From NCBI GenBank assembly GCA_947095535.1, contig OX352772.1:100163956-100227955 (forward strand): 64,000 bases of DNA. The letters are read 5' to 3'. How positions within the stretch are numbered: position 1 is the stretch's first letter; each line of letters starts with the position of its first letter. A program made the position numbers and the translations under genes. Below, in pieces: positions 1 through 10,519 of this stretch. The notes under the pieces were generated by a model that was not told the DNA's origin, did no database searches, and worked only from the letters and a program-made list of their open reading frames with translations. This DNA comes from Poecilobothrus nobilitatus. Lineage: Eukaryota > Arthropoda > Insecta > Diptera > Dolichopodidae.

Positions 1-158
1 AAATACCTGTACTACTACATAGAAAATAGAATTTCTAATATTTTATTCAAGAACAATAATAAATGAAAAATTTGTAAAATTTATTTAATTTGTCTTTATT
101 ATGAAATACGTATAGATACATATACTTTTATACAAATATTCTTATATATTATTTTAGG

Positions 159-400
159 CTATAAATTATTTATAAAAAATTCTGCAAAATAGTCAGGATC
201 TCTTTCTTGGTTATTTATTTCCCAAATTTGTTGATCATCTGTATCTTCATCTAAGACTTGAAACGGTGGTATGAATTCTGCAGTTGCCATTAATTCCTCC
301 TCATCTACAGTAGATGTAGTTTCATCAACTTGAACTTCAGTTTGTATACTGACTATTGCAGTGCCCTCAGTATAGGAAATGTTGTTGAATCAGGTTCCAT
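159..400 (-). pseudogene. Small acidic ORF, broken copy (Polinton-linked, unknown function)
   Basis: This is a copy of the 80-codon acidic ORF at 8522-8764, in the same position and orientation upstream of an integrase. It is one base shorter than that copy: near the start (about 377) a base is missing, so the reading frame is lost about nine codons after the ATG. The rest of the acidic coding sequence is still readable in another frame. I do not recognise the protein. No function can be given beyond its constant location divergent to the integrase. Confidence 0.6.
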
Positions 401-568
401 TTTTTTTTTTGTAAAATATCTTAGCAAAATTGAATTAAAAATGATTTGCAGTAAAATTGAACCGCGTTATATACTGTAGAACCCAGTCAAAATTCAAAAG
501 TTTTCAGAGTATAAAAATAAAGAAATGTAAAATTTAATTTTTAAAACTAGTTAGATGGTGTAAAAATC

Positions 569-1468
569 ATGTCAAGATGTCAAATAAAAAAAAATATTCA
601 TAGACCACATAGAAAAAGGTATCTTAAAAGGAAAGTCAAGCAGAATGGAGTAGATGATACGTGGCAAATTGATCTAGTGGAAATGATTTCTTATCGAATA
701 TTCAACAAAAGTTTAAGTATATGTTTAGCGTTATAGATATATTTTCTAAATATGCTTATGCTGAACCAGTTAAAACTAAAACCGGTAGTAATGTTTTAAA
801 TGCTTTAAAGAAAATTATAAAACGAGCTAAAAACTTACCTAAAAACATTCATTCAGATCAAGGTAAAGAATTTTTCAATTCGATGTTCCAAAATTTTGTT
901 GTAAAGAAGGGCATTAATCACTATCATACTTACTCTGAAATTAAAGCATCTATTGTAGAACGCTTTAATCGAAATTTGAAAAATTTAATGTCGAAAATAT
1001 TTAGTTTACAACGAAACTACAAATGGATTAATGCATTGCAATCTTTATTAAACAATTATAATTCCACTAAACATAGAACAACTAAATTACCCCCTAAAAA
1101 AATTTATAAGAAAAACGAAAAATTTTTTTAAAAAAATGTTTACATGCAACCTAAAATTTCTCTAAAAGCTAAAGATAAAGTTGGAGACTTTTTAGAATAA
1201 GTAAATACAAAAAAACTTTTGAAGAAGGTTATCAGTCGAATTGGCCTACTGAAATTTTTAAAATTATCAAAGTAAGCAGTACATATCAGCTGATTGATTA
1301 CAAAATCAATATTTGGTGCATTTTAAGAGGAGGAACTCACATCTGTTAAACACCCAAACGTATATCTTCGAAGAAATTTTAAAGAAAAAAGGTGATAAAG
1401 TTTTTGTTAAACGCCTTGGGTTTGACGAAAAACATAACACATGCATAAATTCAACAAATATTGTTTAA
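569..1468 (+). pseudogene. Polinton/Maverick-like integrase, frameshifted copy 1
   Basis: A DDE integrase of the Polinton/Maverick (or adintovirus) type, which would insert element DNA in the nucleus. The ATG at 569 opens in frame with a basic linker and then the first acidic residue in WQIDLVEM. A one-base loss near 712 shifts the frame. The main part, 721-1131, carries the second aspartate (HSDQGKEF) and the glutamate (VERFNR). Further frame breaks follow. The tail still shows the ISKYK...Y-x-NW barrel region and a chromodomain-like segment (KVFVKRLGFDEKHNT) ending at the TAA at 1466. No N-terminal HHCC zinc finger is visible. All three catalytic acids survive here although the frame is broken. 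Two sister copies lie at 8931 and 24984. Confidence 0.85.
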
Positions 1469-1495
1469 TATCTGTCAAATAAAACTCTAAAAGGG

Positions 1496-1580
1496 GTCTG
1501 AAAAAATTTCATAACATCTGAAAAAAATAAAATCTTAACATCTGAAAAAGTAGATAAAATCCTAACATCTGAAAAAATGA
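1496..1580 (+). repeat. Short direct repeats after the integrase
   Basis: Three or four spaced copies of a motif close to taacatctgaaaaa, directly downstream of the integrase stop. The same cluster follows every integrase copy (9891-9972, 25916-25996) and is repeated at 28687-28768. Because it is always present between integrase and the convergent ORF, it probably belongs to the parent element. Confidence 0.6.
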
Positions 1581-1723
1581 AAATAAATTTAGGCTGTAAT
1601 AAATTTAGGTTGAAATAAAATTTTTTATTGAACAAATTCTTATTTTATAATTCTTAATATAAAAAACATAATTCATAATATAGAGCAAATTCTATAATAT
1701 AAATACTTAAACTATAATTATTG

Positions 1724-1990
1724 TTATGTGGCGAATTGAAAATCACCGCGTTCTTCTTTTAAAACTAACATATTTTCCTCGTTTACGATGAAATAAGTAT
1801 TTTTTTTCGATTTCCTCACCGAAATCATTATCTTCATATACCGCAACTTTCTGGTGTGGTATAAATATAATATTATTCAGAGTCTCGAAGACCCATTTTT
1901 CATTTTTAACCTGTGCTTATTTCTTTAATTTTATTAATTTTATAGAGCCTACTTGGCTCCATATCTTTAACCTTTGAAAATTTTTTTAAA
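1724..1990 (-). pseudogene. Unknown ORF convergent with integrase, copy 1 (broken)
   Basis: C-terminal part of an unidentified protein that is best read in the copies at 26121-26390 and 28913-29182. The conserved block includes KWVLETLNN, IIFIPHQKVAV and a charged end. It faces the integrase tail to tail, as expected for a neighbouring gene in a Polinton-like element. This copy has frameshifts but keeps upstream sequence (about 1920-1990) that the other copies lack, so the original protein was longer. DINE-A1 begins right beside it at 1996. Function unknown. Confidence 0.5.
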
Positions 1991-1995
1991 GGTTT

Positions 1996-3571
1996 TTATA
2001 CCCGTACGATAGGATCGGGTATAATAAAATTACTCCTCCGTTTGTAACACCTCGAAATAAGCGAGCTAGATATACCTTCAAAGGTATGGATCGGATCAGA
2101 AAAAAATTCTAAGACTTTTGAGCCATGTCCGTCCGTCCGTCCGTCCGTCAGCACGCTAACTCAAAAACTAAGAAAGCTAGAATCTTGAAATTTACACAAA
2201 ATATTTTGGGAGTAATTTGTAGGTTCCCTATTTTTTTTGGTTGAGCTTAGACCAAGCCTTAGGGTAGCTCTCGAACACCTAACTTTTAGATCCCCACATT
2301 TTTTTTGCAATAGAGCTATGAAATTTTAACTGCTGATAGATCTCACAAAAATATTAATTTTATTTTTAATAACTTTTTTTTGTAGCCCCACCCGTTACGG
2401 AGCTACAGCTCCCCAAAAGTTCAAAAAAGCTCTATATTTAAATTGTTATAGCACAAGTTGTGTAAGGTATATCTTCATTTTGAAAACGCCAAACGATTAC
2501 TACTTTTATTAGCATTAAAAGTATATATACAATAAATATATATTTGTGGCATACGGTTTCTTAATTTACCGTTATGCGAAACTAAAATTTTGCAAAATTC
2601 TTTAACCCTTCTATCTTCTAAACGGTTTAAGTTAAAAACTTGAAATTTTGACAAAAGTTAGATCTTTGAAAATAAGTATGAGTCATTTCAGAAATTTTTT
2701 TTGTATCACCCCCCGTTTAGGAGCTGTAAGGGGTCATAAACTGAAAATTTCCTATTTTTAAACAAATGTAACTTGAACACCTGTTAGAATTTTTTTGAAG
2801 TAATACACAAAAATTAAAGCTTCAACATCATTCTCTTATTTCTGTTAACAACTTTTTTTAATAATATAGGGTTACTTTATAATTGACGAAAGTGTTACTT
2901 GATTTTTTCAAATTTTCGAACAAATTTCTTCAACAAATTTTTTGCATTTGTTTTATTCGATAATTTGAAATTGTTGAGGATATAATGCGTAGTACATAAA
3001 ACTGTAAATAAATATACAACATAACGGTTGCTTGAAGAATTTTTATTTATATGATATTGATATACATACATTCTTATATAATATCATGTTTATTTACATA
3101 TCGTATATGTCACTAGTGAATGAATGATAAGAGTATAGATGTATATTATATAGCGCCGTATTTACATACATATATGTATTTTATTGTACTTATAAGATAT
3201 AATTCTGTCAATGGAATATTTAAATATAATATAATACAATATTTAAAATTATATTTACTATTTTGTACTAAGTAAATTTAATATACATTTACCGCTTAGT
3301 ATTAAATGGTACTATAGAATATTTGAAAAAGTTTTGGATTGATAATCGTTATGTGAAAGGTTAGAATCTGCTTTCGAAGAATGTACATATAAACATATAG
3401 TTTGAATATGTGTACAACCCATAGTTCTAGAAATTATAAAATTCACCCAAATTATTTTAAAATACTAAAATATTAAAAAAATAATATTGTGAGCAGAGTG
3501 ACAGGCTGTTAACATACTAACGGTTCGTACGGGTATCTAAGAGTTGACAAAGGCAACTGTATTCTTCCTCG
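1996..3571 (+). mobile_element. DINE-A copy 1 (DINE-1/mini-me-like non-autonomous Helitron)
   Basis: A repeat of about 1.58 kb without coding capacity. The left end carries atacccgtacg (1998-2008), which also forms a hairpin with the downstream cgggtat. The exact inverted complement cgtacgggtat lies near the right end (3526-3536). It is followed by a stem-loop, agttg...caact (3542-3558), and the terminus cttcctcg. A (GTCC)n tract sits at about 2127-2150. Subterminal inverted repeats, a 3' hairpin and a (GTCY)n tract together are the known signature of DINE-1/mini-me Helitrons. Start and end follow the empty-site comparison described for 30817-32337. Any ORFs inside are chance. Confidence 0.8.
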
Positions 3572-3988
3572 TTTTTTTCGAATTAAATAATTTCACCTGT
3601 TTTCTTTTTTTTCGATGTATTTATATACAAATTTATATATAAATTTCGATGTATTTATATACAAATTTCGAGTAATGTTAAAACAAAATAAAAACTTTAG
3701 AACTAGACACTCTTGCAAATATTTTCTAAGTGGAAAGGGTAAAATCTATCAAAAACGTCAGTTGATTACAATGCATAAATGCATAAATGCATAATTTTTA
3801 TGCATAAATGGAACAATTTATTAAATTGCAGTTTGATTACAATGTTGTAATACTGTTTTCTATTATCTAAGATGAGAATTTAATTATTAATGAAATATAA
3901 TTTATTATAGTGTCATTTGATTACAATTTATATAGGCCACTCAACAATTGGAATATTAAATGTGAATTCAAATATTAAATTTATATAT
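3572..3988. other. Spacer between DINE-A1 and LINE-A1
   Basis: No gene seen. It contains a small duplicated AT-rich block (around 3615-3670), a triplicated gcataaat (3772-3796) and two or three copies of tttgattacaat. The part from about 3797 to 3988 is also present before the other LINE-A copies, so it belongs to the duplicated composite rather than to DINE-A. Confidence 0.5.
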
Positions 3989-5361
3989 TGTGATGATTGC
4001 GTTCTATACATTCAAAATGTCGATATGGTGGTTGATAAATATTGAATGTTCTGTTAAAAAAAGTAGTGACTAAAGGGTACAAGATTGAATTCGAATGTGC
4101 ATTAAAGAAAAATGAGCAAGAGGTCATTCAGTTATTAAAAGCTATTGAAGGAAGATATTTATAGAGGCAAACAAATTAAAAATTAACAAAAAATTGAGAA
4201 ATTGAGAAAATGTACCACCAACAGAGATATTTAAATCGGAGAGTGAAAATATTAATGCTAAAATGAAAAATACTATATCTAAGAACTATGAACTATGTAC
4301 TGAATTAAAAATTTTAAGCAGTGAAAAAAAAAAAATGAAAATTTGGTTCAAAATATTTCATTTGCTGAAATATTAAAAAGTGCAAGCGTAAACAATAAAA
4401 CTATACCTCCAATAAAAAAGGTGTGCCACTGGTTATTAAACCTAAACAAAAACAAAAATGCCAAATAATCAAAATGGAATTAAATAAAAAAGTTGATCCA
4501 ATAAACTTAAAAATAAAAAATGTGGAAAATAGAAAAAATGGAATTGTTCTTATTGAAATTGAAAATGAAGAAAAATGTGATAAAATAATAAATGAACTTG
4601 TAAATAAAATGGATGATTATGATATTTAAGCTGCCAGAAAAGAAATTAAGACAAAATTGAAATTGTTCATATGGGTATTTATTAAATATACTAAAGATGA
4701 CCTAATAAACAAGCTGAAGGTACAGAATTCCAATTTAGAACACAGTACTATGAACGTGTTGAAAATTTATCAAGCAAAAAATATTAATAATGTAAAACAT
4801 AATGCTATTATTGAAATTGATAAAGAATCTTTCCGTAAGGTGATTGCAAACGAAAAAGTATCAATAGGATGGGAGCGTTGTAAAGTTTTCGATGCTTTGC
4901 GAGTTCTACGGTGCTACAAATGAAAGGGCTTTAATCATAAAGCTGTGAATTGTAGAAAAGAAGAAACGTGCAGCAAGTGGCATCAAAATCACAAAAGTAG
5001 AGATTGCGATAAAGATGAAGTTAGTAAATGCATTAATTGTTTGAAGGTAAATTAAACTTTAAAATTTGATTTAAATGAAGATCATAAAACGTTTAGCCTA
5101 TCATGTCCAGTTTACCTGAAAAAGTTAAGTAACCTAAGACAAAAAATTGGATATTAGCAATCAAAGTTAATTGAGGAAGAATACAAAATCTCAATTGTAT
5201 TGGCATATCCAGTGAAAACAATAAAAAGGATAAAAACAAATCTAATAATAATAATAATAATAGTAATGGTAATAATAATAAAATTAATAATAATAGTAAT
5301 AATAATAATAAAAATTATTATTATTATTTATTAATAATATTAATATTATTTTTCTAAAGAC
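3989..5361 (+). pseudogene. LINE-A ORF1 remnant, copy 1 (nucleic-acid-binding protein)
   Basis: A 5'-truncated ORF1 of a Jockey/CR1-group non-LTR retrotransposon, which would coat the element RNA. It starts inside the last cysteines of a PHD-like finger (CDDCV in broken frame). A charged helical region follows (4264-4420), then a conserved central domain (4423-4920) ending in IGWERCKVFDAL, then CCHC knuckles (RCYK, stop, KGFNHKAVNC; CSKWHQNHKSRDC) and a poly-Asn tract written in AAT repeats (5245-5340). Stops interrupt it at about 4627 and 4921. The missing front end and shared junction show it was copied as part of a larger block. Confidence 0.75.
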
Positions 5362-5723
5362 AATTAAAATAACAGATAATATATAATTTAAATCATATTC
5401 CAATATTTTTAATTGATATTTAGGCGCTCAGCGGCAGATCGGCCTAGACCCAAATTTATTGAATGGAGATACGCAAAGTTTTTAAAACTCGAAATTGTGA
5501 TTGAATAAATTTTTGTTTCATTTTTTTAAAAAATAGGAACATAAATATTTTATTCTCTTTAATAATGAATATAATAACAAAAAGTCAAAAAAAATTAAAA
5601 AATATAGCATAATTAAAAAAAAAATGTGGTGTAGGCCGTTTTACTATCTAGTATAAAGCCGTATAGGTTTCAAAATTTTGGGTTAGGCTGCTTTTATGCC
5701 GTTTTAAAGTTTAAGTTAAAAGT
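5362..5723. other. AT-rich spacer with a GC-rich 21-mer
   Basis: No gene seen. It contains gctcagcggcagatcggccta at about 5427-5447. This is very GC-rich for the window, and close variants recur at about 6911, 22427 and 22922. The right part is the 3' flank of the minus-strand transposase remnant. Confidence 0.5.
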
Positions 5724-6722
5724 TTATACATCGTTTTCATAAACCAAATCATCATCAAAAACGTTTACATTACTCTTGAGATATTGAGGTCATCATACAA
5801 TTTGTGGAAAATTGGTGGAATAAATTGCTTTAGCTGTTGAAGATATAGTAGCTCTAAATCCATTAATAGTGATTTTGATGCATTTCTTTTTGCAACATCT
5901 AACACAGAAAAAAGCACATCCTCATTATTGGAATATTTATATTGGATAATGAAAGGTTTTTCTACTTCAAATCGAAGCCACTGTATTTTCAACCATTCGA
6001 TTTTGGATTTATCTAATGATATTTTTCGATTTGTGATAAGTTTTTCAATAGATGCATCAAATAGATGCAATATTTTTTATATCTGTCGAATCCATTTTAA
6101 TTAATATGAATGGTTTTTTTTTCCTTGCTGTTGAAATTAGGCGTTCCCAATAAGTAGGAGTAAAAATATTTTTATAGAAATGTTTTTGCTTTTCTATTAT
6201 ACCAAAATCTTGCTCACAGGGTAAAAACGAATGTCCAGATACCAAGAATTTATGGTCAATAACAGTCACAGAAAATTTTGGACACAAAATTTCTATTATG
6301 AGCACCGCACTGGTCACTGCACATAATTAATTTTTTGCAAGTGACGTAATTTTTACATAGTGCATAATGCAGGATCCTATTTCCTGAGGCCCACGAGAAG
6401 GCCCACGTGCCAAGTGTACATAAAAGCATTGCCTGTAATTAAATCATGAATACCCAAACAGTATGTTCATAGTTGTCTTTTATAATAACAGATTCCTGTA
6501 GAAATAACCGGTGTAGGCAAAGTTTTCATGAGATCGAACGCAATTACAACAACTTCACTATTGTTGTTTTTAGAATCAATCGTCATTCCTTTTCTAGCTT
6601 TGCGAAGATGTAAATTTTTTTCTGTTTCTCATATTTGTTTCTGTTCTAAATTTTCTGCGGGATCTATTTTTATTTTGAGCGCGTCACACTTCTTGCAACT
6701 ATTAGAAATCGGTGCACGAAAA
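5724..6722 (-). pseudogene. DDE-like transposase remnant, copy 1 (family uncertain)
   Basis: Minus-strand remnant of a protein family common in insect genomes as transposon-derived 'uncharacterized' proteins. It retains the block around GMTIDSKNNN, the WTYCLGIHDLITGN region in part, PKFSVTVIDHKF, FLPCEQDFGIIEKQK and, unlike the other copies, the C-terminal domain (5724-6070) with FIPPIFHKLYDDL. Frameshifts and stops break it, including one close to the end, after which DDDLVYENDV remains readable. The N-terminal third is replaced at 6722 by LINE sequence. The acidic residues near FDLMKTLP and YSDQCGAQNRN (better preserved in the copy at 32341) could be part of an RNase-H-like triad. A Sola-type element is possible but I cannot confirm it. 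Confidence 0.6.
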
Positions 6723-6723
6723 T

Positions 6724-6950
6724 GTAGACACTCCTGGAGTATTTACCAAAAGCGGAACATTTATCCATCAAATGATACCTTCTACCGCAAACTCCTTCGC
6801 AACGAATACCATTATCACCGCTTATTTTTGTTCTGCACGTTTCACGATCCGACATACTTATGATTGACTGTTAAAATTATATATACCGGCAATATAATTG
6901 CACAATTGAGATGCTCAGCGGAAGATCGGCCTAAGCCACTATTTCGTCTA
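6724..6950 (-). pseudogene. LINE ORF1 start with PHD-like finger plus 5'UTR
   Basis: On the minus strand an ORF1 begins MSDRETCRTKISG at 6855. It runs through a PHD-like Cys/His pattern (IRCEGVCGRRYHLMDKCS) before being cut at about 6724, where transposase sequence takes over. The 6860-6950 stretch upstream of its ATG would be the LINE 5'UTR and contains the GC-rich 21-mer. The same protein segment appears on the plus strand at 20506-20812, which shows what should follow. PHD-like fingers at the front of ORF1 are known in the CR1 group. Confidence 0.6.
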
Positions 6951-7388
6951 ATTTTTGAAACTAAATACGTAAATTTAAAGGAATTTGCAATTTCAAAGCT
7001 ATCATATGTTCTTATTGCATTACTTTTTATTTCTTTGATAACCTTGCTAGACTCCTTTGATTTTTCAGGATGTGATTATTTAGTACTTTCAAAATTTTCT
7101 TTTGGCCACCTTAAGCTGATTGTAATTTACCATTAAAATCATTCTGTTTGGCTTTAGTTATTTCATAGGTAACCTTGTTTTTTGCATTTTTAACTTTTGT
7201 TTGAATTTCTACATTGTAAGGCTGCTTTTTTAATTTTTAAACAGGTTATTCCTCTTTTTGATCATATTCAATAATTCGTTTGTCATCCAATGATTGTTAT
7301 TTCTCATTCTTCTGTGCTTTTTAACTGTAGAATTCACCTTTGCTTTTTGTAATATTTTAAAAAGAGTCATCCACATAATGACATTTAT
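6951..7388 (-). pseudogene. LINE ORF2 linker fragment (endonuclease-RT spacer)
   Basis: This is the inverted counterpart of 40540-40850 in LINE-B. Minus-strand reading gives the NNNHWMTNELLN-like and KVTYEITKAKQNDF-like stretches that lie between endonuclease and reverse transcriptase. It is only a fragment and stops exactly where the plus-strand protease ORF begins, so it marks a rearrangement junction shared with the copy at 22801-23390. Confidence 0.65.
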
Positions 7389-7835
7389 TTGTCCATGAAT
7401 ACTTTAGAAATAACTAATGTTTTAAAATGTAACAAATTTACAAACAAATATTTTAAGGGAGTTAGAAAAAATTCCAAAAATAATAGAAAAACCAATTTTT
7501 TAATTGTAAACACTGACAAGATAAAAGATGTTTGCACAGAATATTTTGATTCGTATGGAGGAGTTCCAGATAAACCGGAAATTTTGAAATACTTGAAAAA
7601 TCAGTGCATAGTTTTTAATAATAGGCAGATACAGAGTATTCTTTCAGATGTATGTGGGCAATACTGTTGCGTTTTTGGCTGGTATAGATGTTTTGATTTA
7701 AGTATGAAAACTTTTTTGAATGAATTTCACAACGATAATCATATAGAAAACGACAATCTGATTATTAATATGTTTTACAACTTACTTGGAAATTTAAATT
7801 TTTCACAATCTTTTGTACCTCAGCCATATAATTAA
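7389..7835 (+). pseudogene. Adenain-like cysteine protease of a Polinton-like element, copy 1
   Basis: An open frame of about 148 codons (probable native start at Met 7395). It matches the maturation protease found in adenoviruses and Polintons, which processes capsid proteins. Visible are the acidic catalytic residue in EYFDSYGG and a glutamine in RQIQS exactly seven residues before the cysteine in VCGQYCCVF. That is the same Gln-to-Cys spacing as in adenain. The segment holding the catalytic histidine (GTHWFALY in the copy at 23401) is missing here through an in-frame loss of about 33 bases, so this copy should be inactive. It lies upstream of a small unknown ORF and the integrase, as parts of one element. 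Confidence 0.8.
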
Positions 7836-7864
7836 TATTAAAAAGCTTTAGTTAAAATGTAGTA

Positions 7865-8207
7865 ATGGAAGATGAAGGTTCGAACACAAATTTGAAGTTG
7901 TGCTATATATATTTTCTCAACAGAAATCAGGCACTAAAAATTATTGTTGGTTTTGATACATATTTCTCTCTTCTTTGATTCTCTTGTAGTAACTTGCAAT
8001 TTTTGCCGTATTGGAAAAAATCCAGCTATTTTAAAATATCATGATTTGTGTAAGTTCTATCAGCCATTTTATGAAAGGTACTCGAAACAATCAATAAAGA
8101 ATACCAAATTATGTTTACAATATGGGTTAGGAATGGTTATTGGCCGATGTCTTAGTATTAACAAGGAGGAAGCTGACACATTTTACAACTTAATTGATTT
8201 TTTTTAA
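7865..8207 (+). pseudogene. Small unknown ORF between protease and integrase, copy 1
   Basis: Starts MEDEGSNTN at 7865, loses frame near 7935, and continues in the +1 frame with FCRIGKNPAILKYHD, a Tyr/Lys-rich helix-like stretch, and a C-terminus EEADTFYNLIDFF. The copy at 23924-24250 reads through in one frame apart from a single stop, so together they support an original protein of roughly 105-115 residues. I do not recognise it. Its place between protease and integrase suggests an accessory or structural gene of the Polinton-like element. Confidence 0.5.
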
Positions 8208-8521
8208 GCTGTAATGATACACAATAAAAATGCGAATTAAATGTACGGGAATATTAAATATATAAAAACATGTCAAGAAAAACATGTTATGAAATTGCAC
8301 GAAGAAATATATATTCCAATACAACGTTATAGCGTTGAATGCAATTATTCTATGTAGATTGTTTTTTGAAATACCTGTAGAATAGAAAATAGAATTTGTA
8401 ATATTTTATTCAAGAACAACAATAAATGAAAAATTTGTAAAATTTATTTAATTTGTTTTTATTATGAAATACGTATAGATACATATACATTTATACAATT
8501 ATTCTTATATATTATTTTAGG
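8208..8521. other. Spacer downstream of the small ORF
   Basis: AT-rich, no gene recognised. The same spacer is present at 24251-24574, and its right part also at 1-158, so it belongs to the duplicated element. Confidence 0.5.
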
Positions 8522-8764
8522 CTATAAATTATTTCTAAAAAATTCTGCAAAATAGTCAGGATCTCCTTCTTGGTTATTTATTTCCCAAATTTGTTGATCA
8601 TCTGTATCTTCATCTAAGACTTGAAATGGTGGTATGAATTCTTCAGTTGCCATTAATTCCTCCTCATCTACAGTAGATGTAATTTCATCAACTTGAACTT
8701 CAGTTTGTATACTGACTATTGCAGTGCCCTCAGTATATGAAAATGTTGTTGAATCAGGTTCCAT
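8522..8764 (-). CDS. Small acidic protein, intact 80-codon ORF, unknown function
   Basis: The only intact copy of this ORF. It begins MEPDSTTFSYTEGTA and is rich in Glu/Asp (VDEEELMATEEF, DEDTDDQQ), ending YFAEFFRNNL with aromatic residues. It has no cysteines, signal peptide or membrane segment. The copies at 159-400 and 24575-24816 are each one base shorter and out of frame. It is always divergent from the integrase, about 170 bases from the integrase ATG, so it may share a promoter region with it. The acidic, unstructured look would fit a protein-interaction or activation peptide, but that is a guess. Confidence 0.5.
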   Translation of the reverse strand: MEPDSTTFSYTEGTAIVSIQTEVQVDEITSTVDEEELMATEEFIPPFQVLDEDTDDQQIWEINNQEGDPDYFAEFFRNNL

Positions 8765-8930
8765 TTTTTTTTGTAAAATATCTTAGCAAAATTGAATTAA
8801 AAATGATTTGCAGTAAAATTGAACCGCGTTATATACTGTAGAACCCAGTCAAAATTCAAAAGTTTTCAGAGTATAAAAATAAAGAAATGTAAAATTTAAT
8901 TTTTAAAACTAGTTAGATGGTGTAAAAATC

Positions 8931-9862
8931 ATGTCAAGATGTCAAATAAAAAAAAAAATATTCATAGACCACATAGAAAAAGGTATCTTAAAAGGAAAGT
9001 CAAGCAGAATGGAGTAGATGATACGTGGCAAATTGACCTAGTGGAAATGATTTCTTATCGAATATTCAACAAAGGTTTAAGTATATGTTTACCGTTATAG
9101 ATATATTTTCTAAATATGCTTATGCTGAACCAGTTAAAACTAAAACCGATAGTAATGTTTTAAATGCTTTAAAGAAAATTATAAAAATTAATATAAATTA
9201 TAAAATTATAAAACGAGCTAAAAACTTACCTAAAAACATTCATTCAGTTCAAGGTAAAGAATTTTTCAATTCGATGTTCCAAAATTTTCTTGTAAAGAAG
9301 GGTATTAATCACTATCATACTTACTCTGAAATGAAAGCATCTATTGTAGAACGCTTTAATCGAAATTTGAAAAATTTAATGTCGAAAATTTTTAGTTTAC
9401 AACGAAATTACAAATGGTTTAATGCATTGCAATCTCTATTAAACACCTATAATTCCACTAAACATAGAACAACTAAATTACCCCCTAAAAAAATTTCTAA
9501 GAAAAACGAAAAATTTATTTAAAAAAATGTTTACATGCAACCTAAAATTTCTCTAAAACCTAAAGGTAAAGTTGGAATTTTTAGAATAAGTAAATACAAA
9601 AAAACTTTTGAAGAAGGTTATCAGCCGAATTGGTCTACTGAAATTTTTAAAATTATCAAAGTAAACAGTACATATCAGCTGATTGATTATAAAAATGATT
9701 CAATATTTGGTGGATTTTAAGAGGAGGAACTCACATCTGTTGAACACCCAAACGTATATCTTCGAAGAAATTTTAAAGAAAAAAGGCAATAAAGTTTTTG
9801 TTAAACGGCTTGGGTTTGACGAAAAACATAACACATGCATAAATTCAACAAATATTGTTTAA
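8931..9862 (+). pseudogene. Polinton/Maverick-like integrase, copy 2 (catalytic Asp lost)
   Basis: Second integrase copy. The A-run after the ATG (10 A instead of 9) puts the start out of frame, and the 'fttaag' frameshift near 9077 is also present. The central frame 9085-9522 is open, but the second catalytic aspartate is changed to valine (HSVQGKEF). About 30 extra bases were inserted in front of the KRAKNLP block by local duplication (9179-9208). The glutamate (VERFNR) remains. The barrel segment is readable at 9535-9720 and the chromodomain-like tail to 9862. It is inactive on two grounds. Confidence 0.85.
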
Positions 9863-10116
9863 TATCTGTCAAATAAAACTCTAATAGGGGTCTGAAAAAA
9901 TTTGATAACATCTGAAAAAAATAAAATCTTAACATCTGAAAAATTAGATAAAATCCTAACATCTGAAAAAATGAAAATAAATTTAGTCAGTACAAAATTT
10001 ATTTGAAATAAAATTTTTTATTGAACAAATTCTTAATTTAAAATTCTTAATATAAAAAGCATAATTCATAATATAGAACAAATTCTATAATATAAATACT
10101 TAAACTATAATTATTG

Positions 10117-10350
10117 TTATGTGGCGAATTGAAAATCACGACGTTCTTCTTTTAAAACTAACATATTTTCCTCACGGAAATCATTATCTTCAAATACCGC
10201 AACTTTCTGGTGTGGTATAAATATAATATTATTCAGAGTCTCTAAGACCCATTTTTCACCTGTGCTTATTTTTTTAATTTTATTTATTTTATTTATTTTA
10301 ATTTTATTTATTACAATTTTGCTAATATTTTTTATGCATAAATGGAACAA
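10117..10350 (-). pseudogene. Unknown ORF convergent with integrase, copy 2 (internal deletion)
   Basis: Same C-terminal protein as at 26121-26390, reading open for 77 codons, but lacking the 12 residues around EKNTYFIVNE. The loss lies between two tttcctc copies, consistent with a short-homology deletion. The N-terminal 25 residues are a low-complexity KINKINKI stretch, probably not native coding. Function unknown. Confidence 0.45.
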
Positions 10351-10519
10351 TTTATTAAATTGCAGTTTGATTACAATGTTGTAATACTGTTTTCTATTAT
10401 CTAAGATGATAATTTAATTATTAATGAAATATAATTTATTATAGTGTCATTTGATTACAATTTATATAGACCACTCAACAATTGGAATATTAAATGTGAA
10501 TTCAAATATTAAATTTATA

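Noticed and set aside
6528..6863. Plus-strand open frames over the transposase (also 15290-15568, 32798-33091)
   Set aside because: They are antisense shadows of the minus-strand transposase remnants, whose reading matches a known type of protein.
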